Shown in pieces: positions 13,655 to 24,921 of a DNA stretch of 64,000 nt. Both the position numbers and the translations under genes were made by a program. Below the pieces are notes generated by a model. That model was not told where the DNA came from. It saw nothing but the letters and a program-made list of their open reading frames with translations, and searched no databases. This DNA is from Onthophagus taurus (lineage: Eukaryota; Arthropoda; Insecta; Coleoptera; Scarabaeidae). The DNA lies in the NCBI RefSeq assembly GCF_036711975.1, contig NC_091971.1, forward strand, positions 13,213,501-13,277,500, read 5' to 3'. Each line of letters starts with the position of its first letter. Position 1 is the stretch's first letter.

Positions 13655-13865
13655 CTCTCCATTCGGCCAAAGTTACACAATTTGGTGTGCGATTTCTCCG
13701 AATAGCATAATTGGCCCATACTTCTTTGAGAATGATGTTCGAATGCTAGAAACCTTTTTCAATCCATAAGTGCCTATGAATGAATGATGAATATTTTCAA
13801 CAAGATGGAACAACTTGCCACATAGCTAGAGTTACATCGAACTTTCTTAGAGAATTTCAAAACTC
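13655..13865 (+). pseudogene. Fragment of a second mariner/Tc-type transposase
   Basis: Plus-strand codons read FGQSYTIWCAISPNSIIGPY followed by FFEN, and after a gap FQQDGTTCHIARVTSNFLRE. These two blocks surround the second catalytic Asp in Tc3/mariner-like DDE transposases. The piece is short, contains a stop between the blocks and has no visible termini, so it is a relic. It differs from the adjacent element at 12028-13289, which has QQDGAPPHF at the same position. It is bracketed by a pair of direct repeats of about 80 bp. Confidence 0.68.
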
Positions 13866-13868
13866 AAC

Positions 13869-13950
13869 CAATAATGACGTTTTCAAGATACTATAAGGTG
13901 TATTAAAATTATGTCAAAAGTATATGATTTTAATTTTAGGAATCATTTTC
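13869..13950. repeat. Direct repeat copy 2 flanking a mariner fragment
   Basis: Second copy of the roughly 80-bp block at 13487-13569, about 382 bp downstream and in the same orientation. Confidence 0.75.
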
Positions 13951-14579
13951 TTGAGTCTTGATGCTGATAGATCTACTGTACTTGTGTTACTTGAGAGTTA
14001 TATATTTCATAGAACGCAGGCGGTTAAAGTGAAGTCACTGTATGTAAGTCACTGTTGTAAGAAGTCTCTACTGCAGTAAGATGTTTTTATGGCAGGGTCT
14101 TTTTGATTCTCTTAGTGACACTTTAATTATTGTGACGTCGTATTTGGTTCATGTTTATCTCAGGAGAGTTTTAGGAGGGTTCAGCTTGTGCAGAATTCGT
14201 GTCTTCGTTATCAAATGATTGGCTGAATATACGACAGACAGTTGTTACTTGTTCATTACTTGTCTTTCATCTACGATCTTATTGCTTCATAAAATTACGT
14301 TCAGTACGGATGTTTATAACCTGAATCTCTGGCACAGATTTTGTTTAAACATTCCATCTCATAGGTCCTCAAAATTCCAATGTTCATTTTCGTACCAGGT
14401 TGTTCATTTTTGGAACTCTGAAAAATGTCTGAAATTCTATTTTATGGAAAACGTATAGATTATTAAACCCAATATGTAGGATTTGTTCAAACTACGTATC
14501 ACGTAACCACGAAATTGCAAAAAAAACATAAACTCAATTTGACTGTATAACAAAAAGAAGTAAGCTTCTTAGAAACATT
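13951..14579. other. Intron sequence, nothing clear
   Basis: Part of the large intron of the zinc-finger gene. The 79-codon open stretch at 14219-14458 has no recognisable motif and may belong to the neighbouring hAT relic. Confidence 0.4.
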
Positions 14580-15245
14580 TTGGCAACTTTAATTATAAAG
14601 GCTATCCCTAATTTACGCATTCTCGTTATTTATGAGCACGAGTTTCGATTCGTTTCTGAGATAGCCGATCAAAGTAACTTTGAAAGTCTTTGTCGTCCAG
14701 ACATAAATGTTAATAAAGCTAATATTACTTTGAAATACATGCTACAACAAATTAAAAAAGTTTTCTGTAAGAAAACTTCTGGAAGTTTCGTTGACATTGA
14801 AAATAACGGCAACAAAGACCCTTCGTGTAATATATCTAAGAGATCGGTTATGAATAAGAGAATGGTAATGACACGGTTGTAAAATATAATAGCAAGGCTT
14901 GGAAAAAAGAACTAGACTATTATGCTATCGCGATTGCTGACTTGCAGATAAAATTGTCAAAGAGAAACTTGGCGGTTTTAAACAAATCTGTTTTTTTTTT
15001 CTACAACGCGAAAAGGACGAACTTAGAACCTACATATATCACAAAAATTTATTTGTTTGAAAACGTAGCAATTCGAGGGTTTAATCTACAATGTGTTAAT
15101 GATTTTTTAAATACGATTCTGCCAACAAGTGTTGAGGCCGAGAGATGCTTCTCCCCTTGCTGAATCGATACTTCCAAAGTTTCCGACTCGTTTAAGGGAT
15201 GTCACTCTTGGTGGAATTGTATTTTTACGTTATTTGTTACAATAA
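14580..15245 (+). pseudogene. hAT-type transposase relic (C-terminal part)
   Basis: Plus-strand frames carry a broken transposase. The clearest part is near 15100-15240: FLNTILPTSVEAERCFSPC, then after a frameshift TRLRDVTLGGIVFLRYLL. These match the pattern of the hAT C-terminal dimerisation region (P-x-SxxxER-x-FS, then TRLRxxTLxxLxFLR). The upstream frames 14580-14882 and 14942-15163 are probably the same protein interrupted by stops. No terminal inverted repeats or 8-bp target duplications were found by eye. Confidence 0.7.
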
Positions 15246-15897
15246 ATATTTTACGTTTTCAATATTAGATAATGGCTTATTTGCAAACCGATCCGGAAGT
15301 CATTTATCGCAACAATCCGGGATTATATAATGCGATCATAATTCCCGGAGTTGTGAATTTGCTTTAGGATTTAAACCACAATGAGATTATAAGCAATAAG
15401 AGGTATTTAATAATTGCAAGCTTATAAATCAAAACATATAATTTATAATTGTTTTACTTTTCTTATTTAGTGCTTATTACGACCGACGTTGTTAAATCTA
15501 ACTGTTATAATTTCATTTTAAAATGTACTTCTCGTGCGTTTCATTCAAGGTGTCAAGTAAATATATTAAATACTATATTTAGATATGGTAGTATTTACTA
15601 CGAAATTTTTAAAGATAGTTTATCTTTTATATAAAATAACCTTCTGAAAGTCAAATAACTTTTATGAAAGGATTATTCATTATCACCTTTTTAAAAATAT
15701 AGTCTAATTATAACGTATTTTTGTAATAAAGTGAAGTGCAATAACCGTTTATATACAATAAGATTATTTTGTATAAAAAAGAAACGACTTGTTTATTGAT
15801 AATAAATAAAATATTAAAAATACAAATTTATGATTATTTCCCAACTCATTAAAAAAAAATCAGCGTTAGTCATTTAAAAAGAAAATATAAATCTTAC
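15246..15897. other. Intron sequence adjacent to the donor
   Basis: AT-rich DNA between the hAT relic and the donor of the zinc-finger exon (GTAAGA, reading leftward from 15897). No other feature is supported. Confidence 0.5.
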
Positions 15898-18082
15898 CTC
15901 GTCGTTTTCTTCTTGACTTAGACCCAAAAGGTCGATATTTCAATTTTTTCCTCGCCAACATCCAACTCCAATCTTCGCCGCATTCCAACATATGCCTATG
16001 AAGTTCGGCAAGACTATTACACGCTTTTGAGCACTTGGTACAAGTTCGAGCATCACTTCTCTTCAAAATTTTAACACACGGGTATTCTTCCATGTGTCCG
16101 ACTTTTCCCAAACCGGGTATACTTAAATGTCGGTACAAATCGCTTTGAGTACCGACAAATTCGTAATGTTGTGTCCATACGTTTGGATGATACGCGCTTT
16201 TATGATCAAGAAGAAGTTTCATGTTGGTTACTTTAACACCACAAGCAGCACAAATATAAAGTCGCGTTCTCGTCCATTCCCCCGTTAATTCGACTAATTT
16301 ATCTTTATCTCTTGGTGTTTGGGATAATTGGAAATCTTCGGTTTCTTGGGAAGAACAGATAAGTGTGATTTTATCGGATCTATCAATATCTTCTTCGTGT
16401 AGTGAGGTTCGTTGAAGATTGAGGTAAAGAGGGATTTCGGTTATAGGTTCAGGTTTGATTGATATTTCTTGTGTTTTTTCGGTGTTTTCTATTTCCGTTT
16501 TGATTTCTTTTTCGAAAACTTTATTAAAAATTTCGTCGAGAATTGAGGTAACGTGTGATGCGGATTCACCCAGTCTATTCATTTTTTCAATGGCTGCCAT
16601 TTTGTTCGCTTCTTCTTTTAAGTCTTCGAAAGGTCCTCTCCTGTCTAATATACGATTTAATTCATCGTTTTGCATTTTTGTTTTGTACTCTATTCCTTTT
16701 GTGTATTCGATTTTTTCTTTATCGGTTTTCTGATCGTTAATGATTTTTTGTTGGCGATCTTTCACGATAAGTTGCGTCCACATATCTAATTTAGATAAAT
16801 CTCGGTTTTCTTTGTTTTGTAAAATGCTCGCCTGGTATTTTCGACGGGTGAAGTATTTGTAATGGACTTCGTCTTTATTTACTGGCACTTTCTTTTTTGA
16901 AGCTTTTGCTCCGTATTCTATTTGCGATTCTAAATCTTCGCCTAGTTGGGAAGATAATAAGGAGACTACTGGGGTTGCTGCGTTTAAAGTGATTTCGCAA
17001 CCGAAATTTTCGCTCAAAGTGTTACTAACTTCTTGCATTTTTTCGAAATTTGAGATCCTATTTTCCGACTCTTCGTTATTAAATAATTTGCCGTCGATAT
17101 GATTTTGAAGGTTTTCTTGGATGTTGCATTTTATTCGGTTATAAAATGCTTTGTCAAAAACATCGTCGAAAGTTAAATGGCTTATTTTTAAATTGTCTAT
17201 CGAATGATCGGTAATTTTCTTTACGCGGAAATACGCGTCGAACGTTGGGTATGGGTTGATGCAGTTTTTTTCTTTTTCCTCGCCTTCCATCCCCTTTTTT
17301 CGTTTTCTCGTTTTTGTAGGCGGATGTTGCTTTTTAATGCCGCTTTTAGTACTTTTCACGCTAACTTTTCTTTTTCGTAGTTCTTTTCTGAGTCGTAACG
17401 AAGGGTTTTCCTCGATTTCTTTGTCGGCATCTTTTTTCCTCGCTTTATGTTTTGTTCTGAGTTTATCATCTTCGAAATCGTTTTCTAATAAATCTTCTGT
17501 AAAGTTGTGTGTTTCCAAGTTATGCTCGTCGAGTAAGTTCTTAAACGAAAATCTCTCCTCGCATTCCAAACAAGCGAAGTATTTGTTTGGGTGCTTCTCG
17601 ATCAGATGGCGAAACAATTCGTTCAGCGTATGATCGGTGTTGTTTAATTTCTTGCAGTAAATGCAAACGGTAGTTGTCCTCGATTGGAATCTCGAGCTGG
17701 ACCTTCTTATTTGCTTCCCAGAGTGACACCTGTCGACGTGTTTTTGCCTCAAACTGGTGGTCACAAACGTTCTGTCACAATATAAGCACAAAAACTTTTT
17801 CGTCGGTGCCTTCTTTTTTGGGTCCAACGAAATATCTTGCAGCTTTACCAACGGCACCGTGCAGCATAGCGTTGTGATATCAATGGACGTTTCGCCGGCT
17901 GACTCTGGAGTTGGGGAGGTATCAAACTCGCTGGTTGAAACACTTTGACCGCCGAAACTTAAACACTCGGGAGCCGTAACAGGACTTGATGAATGAAGAT
18001 CCGCCGGTGCCGTGTTCAGCTGAGTGACGCGTTCCGTTCCGTTGGCATCGTTCGCTGCTTCCATGGATTCGCTGTTCACCAT
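15898..18082 (-). CDS. C2H2 zinc-finger protein, first coding exon (N-terminal 728 residues)
   Basis: The start is ATG at 18082; an acceptor (TTTTTCCAG) lies 17 bp upstream, so the 5' UTR is spliced. The exon ends at a GTAAGA donor left of 15898 with one base carried; codons read past it (KIYIFFLND) are intronic. Residues 1-90 are Ser/Thr-rich. Finger 1 has Cys99, Cys102, His115 and His120; finger 2 Cys140, Cys143, His159 and His164; finger 3 Cys171, Cys174, His187 and His192. A Lys/Arg-rich, coiled-coil-like middle follows. Near the end are another C2H2 (YICAACG to HKSAYH) and a C2HC-type finger (CTKCSKACNS to HRHMLEC), then the basic tail KSRRKRRG. With the next two exons the protein exceeds 3,500 residues. 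DNA or RNA binding in the nucleus is inferred from the fingers. Confidence 0.88.
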
Positions 18083-18099
18083 TTCTACACGGCGAAAAT
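18083..18099 (-). other. 5' UTR piece and splice acceptor of the zinc-finger gene
   Basis: On the minus strand a polypyrimidine tract ending TTTTTCCAG precedes 18099, and 17 untranslated bases lead to ATG 18082. So the promoter lies in at least one upstream non-coding exon. A candidate donor (GTAG|GTACGC, exon end near 18197) sits about 100 bp upstream; that short an intron is possible but unproven. Confidence 0.6.
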
Positions 18100-18139
18100 C
18101 TGGAAAAACAAATAGAGAAAGGTGGATAAGAAAATTTTC

Positions 18140-18800
18140 GATGCACTAGGTCTCGTCGAATTCGAGAAACAGCGTCGCGGCGCGGTCGACGCGTACCTAC
18201 TCGGAAAATCGATATCTACAGAGACAGACGAGTTGAGTTAGAACGGGTCGTAGCGGCTCTACCAGCAGCACCAAACAAAGGAACCAGCTATTTCGTTTAT
18301 TTCTTTTTATTTGCGATACCACCAGCATGAATAAATTCAGAACGCATTCAAGTTTAATCCGACTTACAATTAAATATGACTATCAATCTGTACTAATTAA
18401 TTAGGCATACTAAAAGATCTTTAAATTTTCATAACAATAATACTACAAAACAATAATTATATAAATTGGTATCCTCTAAATTTATTCTGATATTCTCAAA
18501 CACGAAAACGAAGCACAAGTTAGTTCATTTCATTCCAGTCGTATGACATGACGACGCCTCTTAGCAGATCGATACCACCAAATGGGCAGAGCACCAACAG
18601 AGGAGAGACCAGCAGAGGACGACGGGGAGAATTTCTCTTTCGATAGCCGACGAGGACGAACAACGCTTCCAACGGTAAACGCGCAGGTCCGGCTTCTTCT
18701 TATACTTTGAAACGATGCGAAGAAGATAACTGCGACGACGACGGTGTCGTCCCACGGTAATTAGTGGTAGAATCTTATTGCTCCACTTTCAAACCGGGAA
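18140..18800 (-). promoter_or_regulatory. Candidate promoter / first-exon region of the zinc-finger gene
   Basis: This stretch is visibly richer in G+C and CpG than its surroundings (for example GCGTCGCGGCGCGGTCGACG at 18172-18191 and GACGACGACGG near 18733). It lies just upstream of the spliced 5' end of the minus-strand gene. The 64-codon open stretch at 18561-18755 looks like UTR rather than a gene. No TATA box is evident. Confidence 0.4.
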
Positions 18801-20258
18801 GAAGCGAATCTGTCACATAAGCATATAGCCATTGGCCGAGTAAACCAAATAGAATTTTGAGGTCACCGACCCCGCAACAGTGATAACAACAATTTCGGTT
18901 AGGCTATTTCAAAATAAATAACGGTAATTATTATGAATTTACTTGATTTGAATGTGTTGGCATACTCTCAACGTAAACAAATCAATTCGAGGAAGTGGTT
19001 TTCAACACTAAATAACTTCATTAATAACGCAGAATGAATCAAGTATTGCAATTTTAATCTAAAAAGATCATTATACAAAAACAGGTGAAAGCGTTGTAAA
19101 ACGGTAATTTACTGAAATAAAATAATACAGTAAAGATTGGCTATCATCGAATCTACATAGTATAGAACAGTGCACGTGCGTGCCACCTAACCGAATGCAA
19201 GAACGTAGGTCGTAACTTGTACGATCTCGGCGAGCATTTAGCTACATACTGCTACGAGTGCCTTTAAAAATAGGTCGTGAAATTGAACCGTACTTTACCG
19301 GACGGAGTATGGTCTCGGGTACTGAGGAGGTTGTAATGTTCATTGTTCATCGTGCACGGTGTAGAAATGCCTTCCTGTTGTGGTAACACATCGTATAACG
19401 TTTGAAACTCGATAGAGGCGAAATTGATTTCGCGCTGTTTGGTTATCTACGTTATACGTTCATACATATGCCGATTTTATTTTACGATTCGTAAATAGAT
19501 ATGTATTTTAAACATTTCAATAGAAAATACGAGAATCAATTCATGTAACATTTCTTGAGTATGATTCATTTGTGGTATTTACTTTCAAACTGTAAGGGGA
19601 ACAGATGGTGATATATATAGTAAGAATAAAACATTTCTAAGATTTTAAAATGTAAGATTTCTTGCGAAATCTCGTTTTTATAGATGATTTTAGCGATAAG
19701 CAAATAACCTTTTAACCTCAGGTGAAATGAATGTCAATTATCAAGGTCGGTAAACTATGATAATATCGTATCAACAAACCAAATTTTGATTGTTATGTAG
19801 CTGATAAAACTTTTATTTGATTCGATAAAATAAGACCTAAAAGTAGGAGTTACTGAATTTAAATAGGTTAATCTAATTTTGTACTGCATGCTTTACACGG
19901 GTTTTTATATATTGTAAATTATGATATGTTATGAGATAAATATTGGCACCCTTGGTTCAAAAATTCGGGCAACAACTCAAGAAAATGTTATTAATTAAGT
20001 TTAAATGATGTTGCAAAATTTTCTGCACATTGTATGCTAAATGATAGGTTGGCTTAAAATTTATTTGCAAGCTAAGTGTTGATCATCGATTTGTATTCAT
20101 TTATCTACACATTTATTTTGAGTTAATTATGTAGTATTTATGAAAAAGCAATATTTCCATTTTTCAATGAGGTAAAGAATCGCATCTCCAAAATCTAGAA
20201 AGCATTTTTAAAGAATACTGGAGAATTGAGAAGAATTGGGATATAAGAGGCAGTTTAT
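18801..20258. other. Intergenic, nothing recognised
   Basis: AT-rich DNA without a supported gene. It includes an E-box-like CACGTG near 19172, too common a motif to interpret. Confidence 0.5.
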
Positions 20259-20740
20259 TTGTTCACACTTAGAATCAAAATCTACAAAACGCCGAAGAAT
20301 AACAGTAGAACAAAAAAAAACGGACTATTAGATACTTTTTTCTTAAATACTTTAGGAATTTTAGAAACAGTTGTGCGTAATGCTTTAAAAAAAGAGACTG
20401 TTAAAAAAGATATGAGAGGCCGACATGTGCCTCCAAATGAACTTCGTAAAGAAGTTCTCTATGGAGTTAGAGTACACATAAGCTCTTTTCCGTGTTATAA
20501 TATCCATTACACACGTGTGAATCAGAAGCTGGATCAAATCGCGTCGCATTGATTAAATGGGCTGAAAATACTGTTGCTGGTTCCACTATAGAAAATTTAA
20601 TAATTTGGCCAGACAACTGTTCCAGCCAAAACTGCAACATTATGATGATAAATTATCTATGGTTATTGAAAATTTTTCCAAATTTCAACACTGTTGAACA
20701 CAAATTCTTATTCACAGGGTCATTAAATGGTAAGGAGTAA
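20259..20740 (+). pseudogene. Broken copy of a recurrent insect transposon-type ORF
   Basis: Two overlapping frames read as one damaged protein. The first has FLNTLGILETVVRNALKK, then RGRHVPPNELRKEV and VHISSFPCYNIHYTR. The second has LIKWAENTVAGSTIENLIIW, then DNCSSQNCNIMM and EHKFLFTGSLNG. This motif order (RGxHxPxN, HIxSxPxxxxHY, DNCxxQNxN, xHKFLxxG) also appears in part at 31690-32581, so both belong to one repeat-encoded family. I know similar proteins as widespread unclassified predictions in insect genomes, but cannot assign a transposon class. A shift near 20550 and early stops make it non-functional. Confidence 0.6.
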
Positions 20741-23700
20741 GTATCTGTTTGTAACATTTCTGATAAACTTGTTTCTTCTTAATTCAAATTTTTCCTCAAA
20801 TACACTTCCTAATTTCTTCCACACTTCTACAGCACCATACAGAGAAGCAATTCTTTTGCAATTTGTCAAGTTGTGCAAATCATTTGAGTCATCAATGACT
20901 TACATATATTTGCAGACAATCCACCATACTGTTCCACCTCACATTGTTTGGCAAGACTAAAACTTTTCCATCAGTATATGCAAGCCATATAGACAGACTG
21001 TGAGCTGAGCATCCATAACTTATAACAGAACTATTAAAGCCTAACCTTCTGATCTATGTCTTCTCATACATATCATATTCGCAGCGTTATCCGTCACAAA
21101 ATGAATAACTCAAGGAAATCTAAAGTATGAATTTGAGGTAAACGAAAATTTGCAACGCAAAGGTTAATTTAGGTTTTAAAGGTTATTTTAATGTGTGAGT
21201 TACGTATCATCCATTATGCCATAGTTGAAATCATAGTTGTTGATAATTAACCATTATTAATTTTTGGTAATTTTAGATTTTCTAGTTTACTGAAATCAAT
21301 AACATGAAAATACAGAATCCCAACCTAATAATGTATTACCCAAGAAGATACATAAGCTACAATTATTTCGGGTACTACAAATATGTTCAAAACTGTATTC
21401 ATTGGGCATAAATGATTTTGTGCAGAACATTGCAACATACAAATAAAAAAAATTCTGTCCACTATACCGATGATGATAATTAAAGAGAAAATACTAATCA
21501 TTTTACGAGAAAACTTAAATTCAAAAAACGATAGCAGTGATGCATAGACCAACAATATAGACATAAAAAAGAATGAGCAAACATTTTTAAGTAATGTGGT
21601 CAAGCTGGGATTGTTACAAGTAAATAGCTTCATGTTTTAAGACTATATAGGTCAATAACAACACAACAAAAAATTATTTTGCGATGGAGTACTTTTTTTG
21701 ATGGAAAACGATAGGTTAAAATATTTAAATATGAGATAGCTTGTAAAATTAGAACATATACAGTAATTTTAATTATCAAATAGAAAAAATGATGCCGATT
21801 AGGCTTTATTTTTTCAAATGTGTTGAAATCATGTTTTTTTTAGGAATGTAGTGTGAATTCGCAAAATATATTCCACGCGTTGTCACGGAAAATCCTGCCT
21901 CATAACAAGTAAGAATATTAGAAAATATTAAGCATCACGTTTCTAGGCCCTACGAACAAAAGTAACATTCAACAAACCTTTCGGAACAATATAAATTATT
22001 ATGCTTTCACAGTTAATGTTATTAGAAATAAGACTAAAACTAGCAACTTCCGTGTTATGCAACTATTAAAAGACCGTTTGATGTTGTGGGGCTTTTAGCG
22101 AAGGAAGTTTGTCCTGTGCCGAAACGAATTTTGAAGGGTTTTCTGCATTCCAAATTTTATATCATTAGTCATCCTTGAGCCATACTCGCAGAATATAAGT
22201 TATATCCCACTACCTTTTTCAGTTATGGTCTTAATCTTTGTCATAATCGATTTTTATTCTGTTATATTACTAATAGATTTATTTTGTTATCTGTTTCTGC
22301 CTGGTTGTTTCATACAGTTTCACAATTCCTGGATTTCTTCCAGTCTCGTCTTCCATTTTTTCTAACTGTCAATTTTGGTAACTTTAGGTTCTCCTTATTT
22401 TTTTGTTACTATTCTTTTTTGACAGCTAAATAATGTTTACGTCATTGATTAAGTTTTAATTAATGCTACTTACATTAAATTTTAATTTAATTCGTTCATT
22501 GCTTCTATTATGATTATCTTTTAGATTAGTTCTATCCATGTTATTGTGGCCGAGCCAAAAGGTTACATTTTGAGGATGGACGAGTTAATTTTCTTGCTCA
22601 GGTTAACCACCACAATTTTATATATTCGTTTTAAACGTTCTAGTTAAGTTTGTCTAGGTCCGGGTTGATCAAAAAAATAATCTTCATAAGATCCTGTTTT
22701 CGGCGGCTAAGAGTAGTGGGGTGTGGCAATAAATGAGTAACACCATCTTTGTTTCTTTCGTTGTCCGAATAGGCAGCTGAAAAGAATGGCATATTTTTTA
22801 ATTACCTGAATACCGGCAGTTGAAAATATTAAGTTTGTAGTTGATTTAAGCCCCAGTGGATAAAAATGATCACAAAACTTGATCCGAAACTGAGTTGTAC
22901 GAAATATTAAGAGAAAAATGAGACAATGGAAGTCAACAAACAAGTTCACTTTTAACTCCTTCCAAACACAAATAGTAAATTAGTCACATAACGAAATTCA
23001 TAGAAGAAAATATTCTTCTGGCATTCGCTTCTAGAACGCTGAAATTAGAAAAAATGAGCAAATAGTTGCCGAAGAATTTAAAAATTAAGTCTTTATTTAA
23101 TATTGGGATTTTTTTCTATCTATTACACCTTCTATTTATATTTGTATCCAAGTCTTGATCCAAGCACAATTGTCTTGAAATAAAAAATCTCATTTATTTT
23201 CCACATAGTTTCATAAAGTTCTTTAAAAAATTCATTTATTTAGTATACTACTAATAATATTGAACCACACCAATATCATAATATAATTTATAACAAATAA
23301 AATTGTCATTTCTTGCAAGGATATAATCAATAGACTTTGAGCTTCATATGTTATCGTTACACGAACTAATAAATTTTCCAATCCTTTACATATTTCTTCG
23401 AGTTGTGTATGTACAGATAGCTTTGACTGCGTCTATTTTAGTTTCCCATCGCAAATCAACCAGTAGCATAAGCGTAATGTTTAAAATTCTTGAAATAATT
23501 TCCCACCTTACGGCAGAAACACAAGATAGGTTGTAATTTGTTATGATTACATCTTGGTCCCGGTCCTGGACATACAGTATGGTTAATAATTACATAATTT
23601 CTTTAAATAAAGTCAAAATAAAACTTTTGGCACCAAACACTCTTCTCAAGAAAAGTTGAATCACAATTTGTTAAAATTTGATGTCAAGGAAAAGACATTG

Positions 23701-24921
23701 TGTTTCTTATAGCATCACTAGAAAATAATGTTAATGTTTTTATCCAAGAATTTAAAGGAAAAATTCTGCTACATTTGATAAGTAGTTCTTTGACGAACAT
23801 TTTCCACTACTTTATTGATGCCCTAAGCAAAATGATGGACTCCATTTGTTCACTTTGATTTTAAGGATTATAAATAATGTATAAAGACTGTAATCTTGGT
23901 GAACATAATGCAATTCTAATCTTGGAGTCAATCTGTTCTCAATCTTGGGTTCAATCTAACACAATCTCATGATTCCTATCTTCTTTATCTTCATAATCTG
24001 TATTCTAAAGTTAAGATATTCCCCCTCTTAATCCTGGGGAAATACAGTATTAATATCAAAACGTCAATTTTAAGGTAAATACATCTAACGTTATTCTTAG
24101 GATTAACCCGACAAACCTCCATCATCGCCTATGTAAATACTGGAGAGATGTACTTCATGTTTACTTTCCACTTCATTTTTATTCCTTGTATTGTGACCCA
24201 AGAAAATGGAACTCCCGCATTAATTATTAATAATAATCATATATGATTTAATTATGGTTATATAATTTAAAAATTTCCGAATACACTGACTCCGTTTTTT
24301 AGTCAAAAACGTAAATACCATTAGTTCTAAAATGATTCAAATGAATTGGAGTAATTGACCACGTAAATGTCATGGTATTTTTTTGGCAGGATCAGCAACA
24401 TTACGTATCTTCCTAGATTCTGTTCTGCAACAATTTCTTTATGATGAATTGTTTAATTCATCTCCATTTTTTGAATCTAATCATGGATTCAGCATTATAT
24501 TATAGAAGGTTGGCAATATTTTTATTTCAAATTATTACATATAGTCCCATGTAAAGCGATCTAGAAGTGTCGCCACCCCAAACGAGTAACTGGTTGCTGT
24601 GCAATGCCAAGTCGTGGAATAATCGGTATTCATTAAAGTCAGGATAACAAAATTTTATAAAATGATCTCATCCCTATTATTCAAAGTTAGCCAAATTTCA
24701 TCGATCAATATATTATTTTAGCAATGATGAGTATCAGCATCAAAGATGTCAATTTGTAATTGAAGCATACGCAATAAATGGTAACTTCATAGGATGGTAT
24801 CGTCTGTAGTTTATGGTAGTGGTATAATAATAGTCATATAATAGCAGAAAAATGCGTAAGCTTACCGTCATTGATGACCTACACTGTTTTATGTTGGTAT
24901 GTGAATATTGAATTCTCCAAT
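20741..24921. other. Intergenic, no gene supported
   Basis: AT-rich DNA. All open frames are short (under about 105 codons), lack motifs and have no splice-consistent neighbours. No RNA gene or clear transposon end was recognised. Confidence 0.45.
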
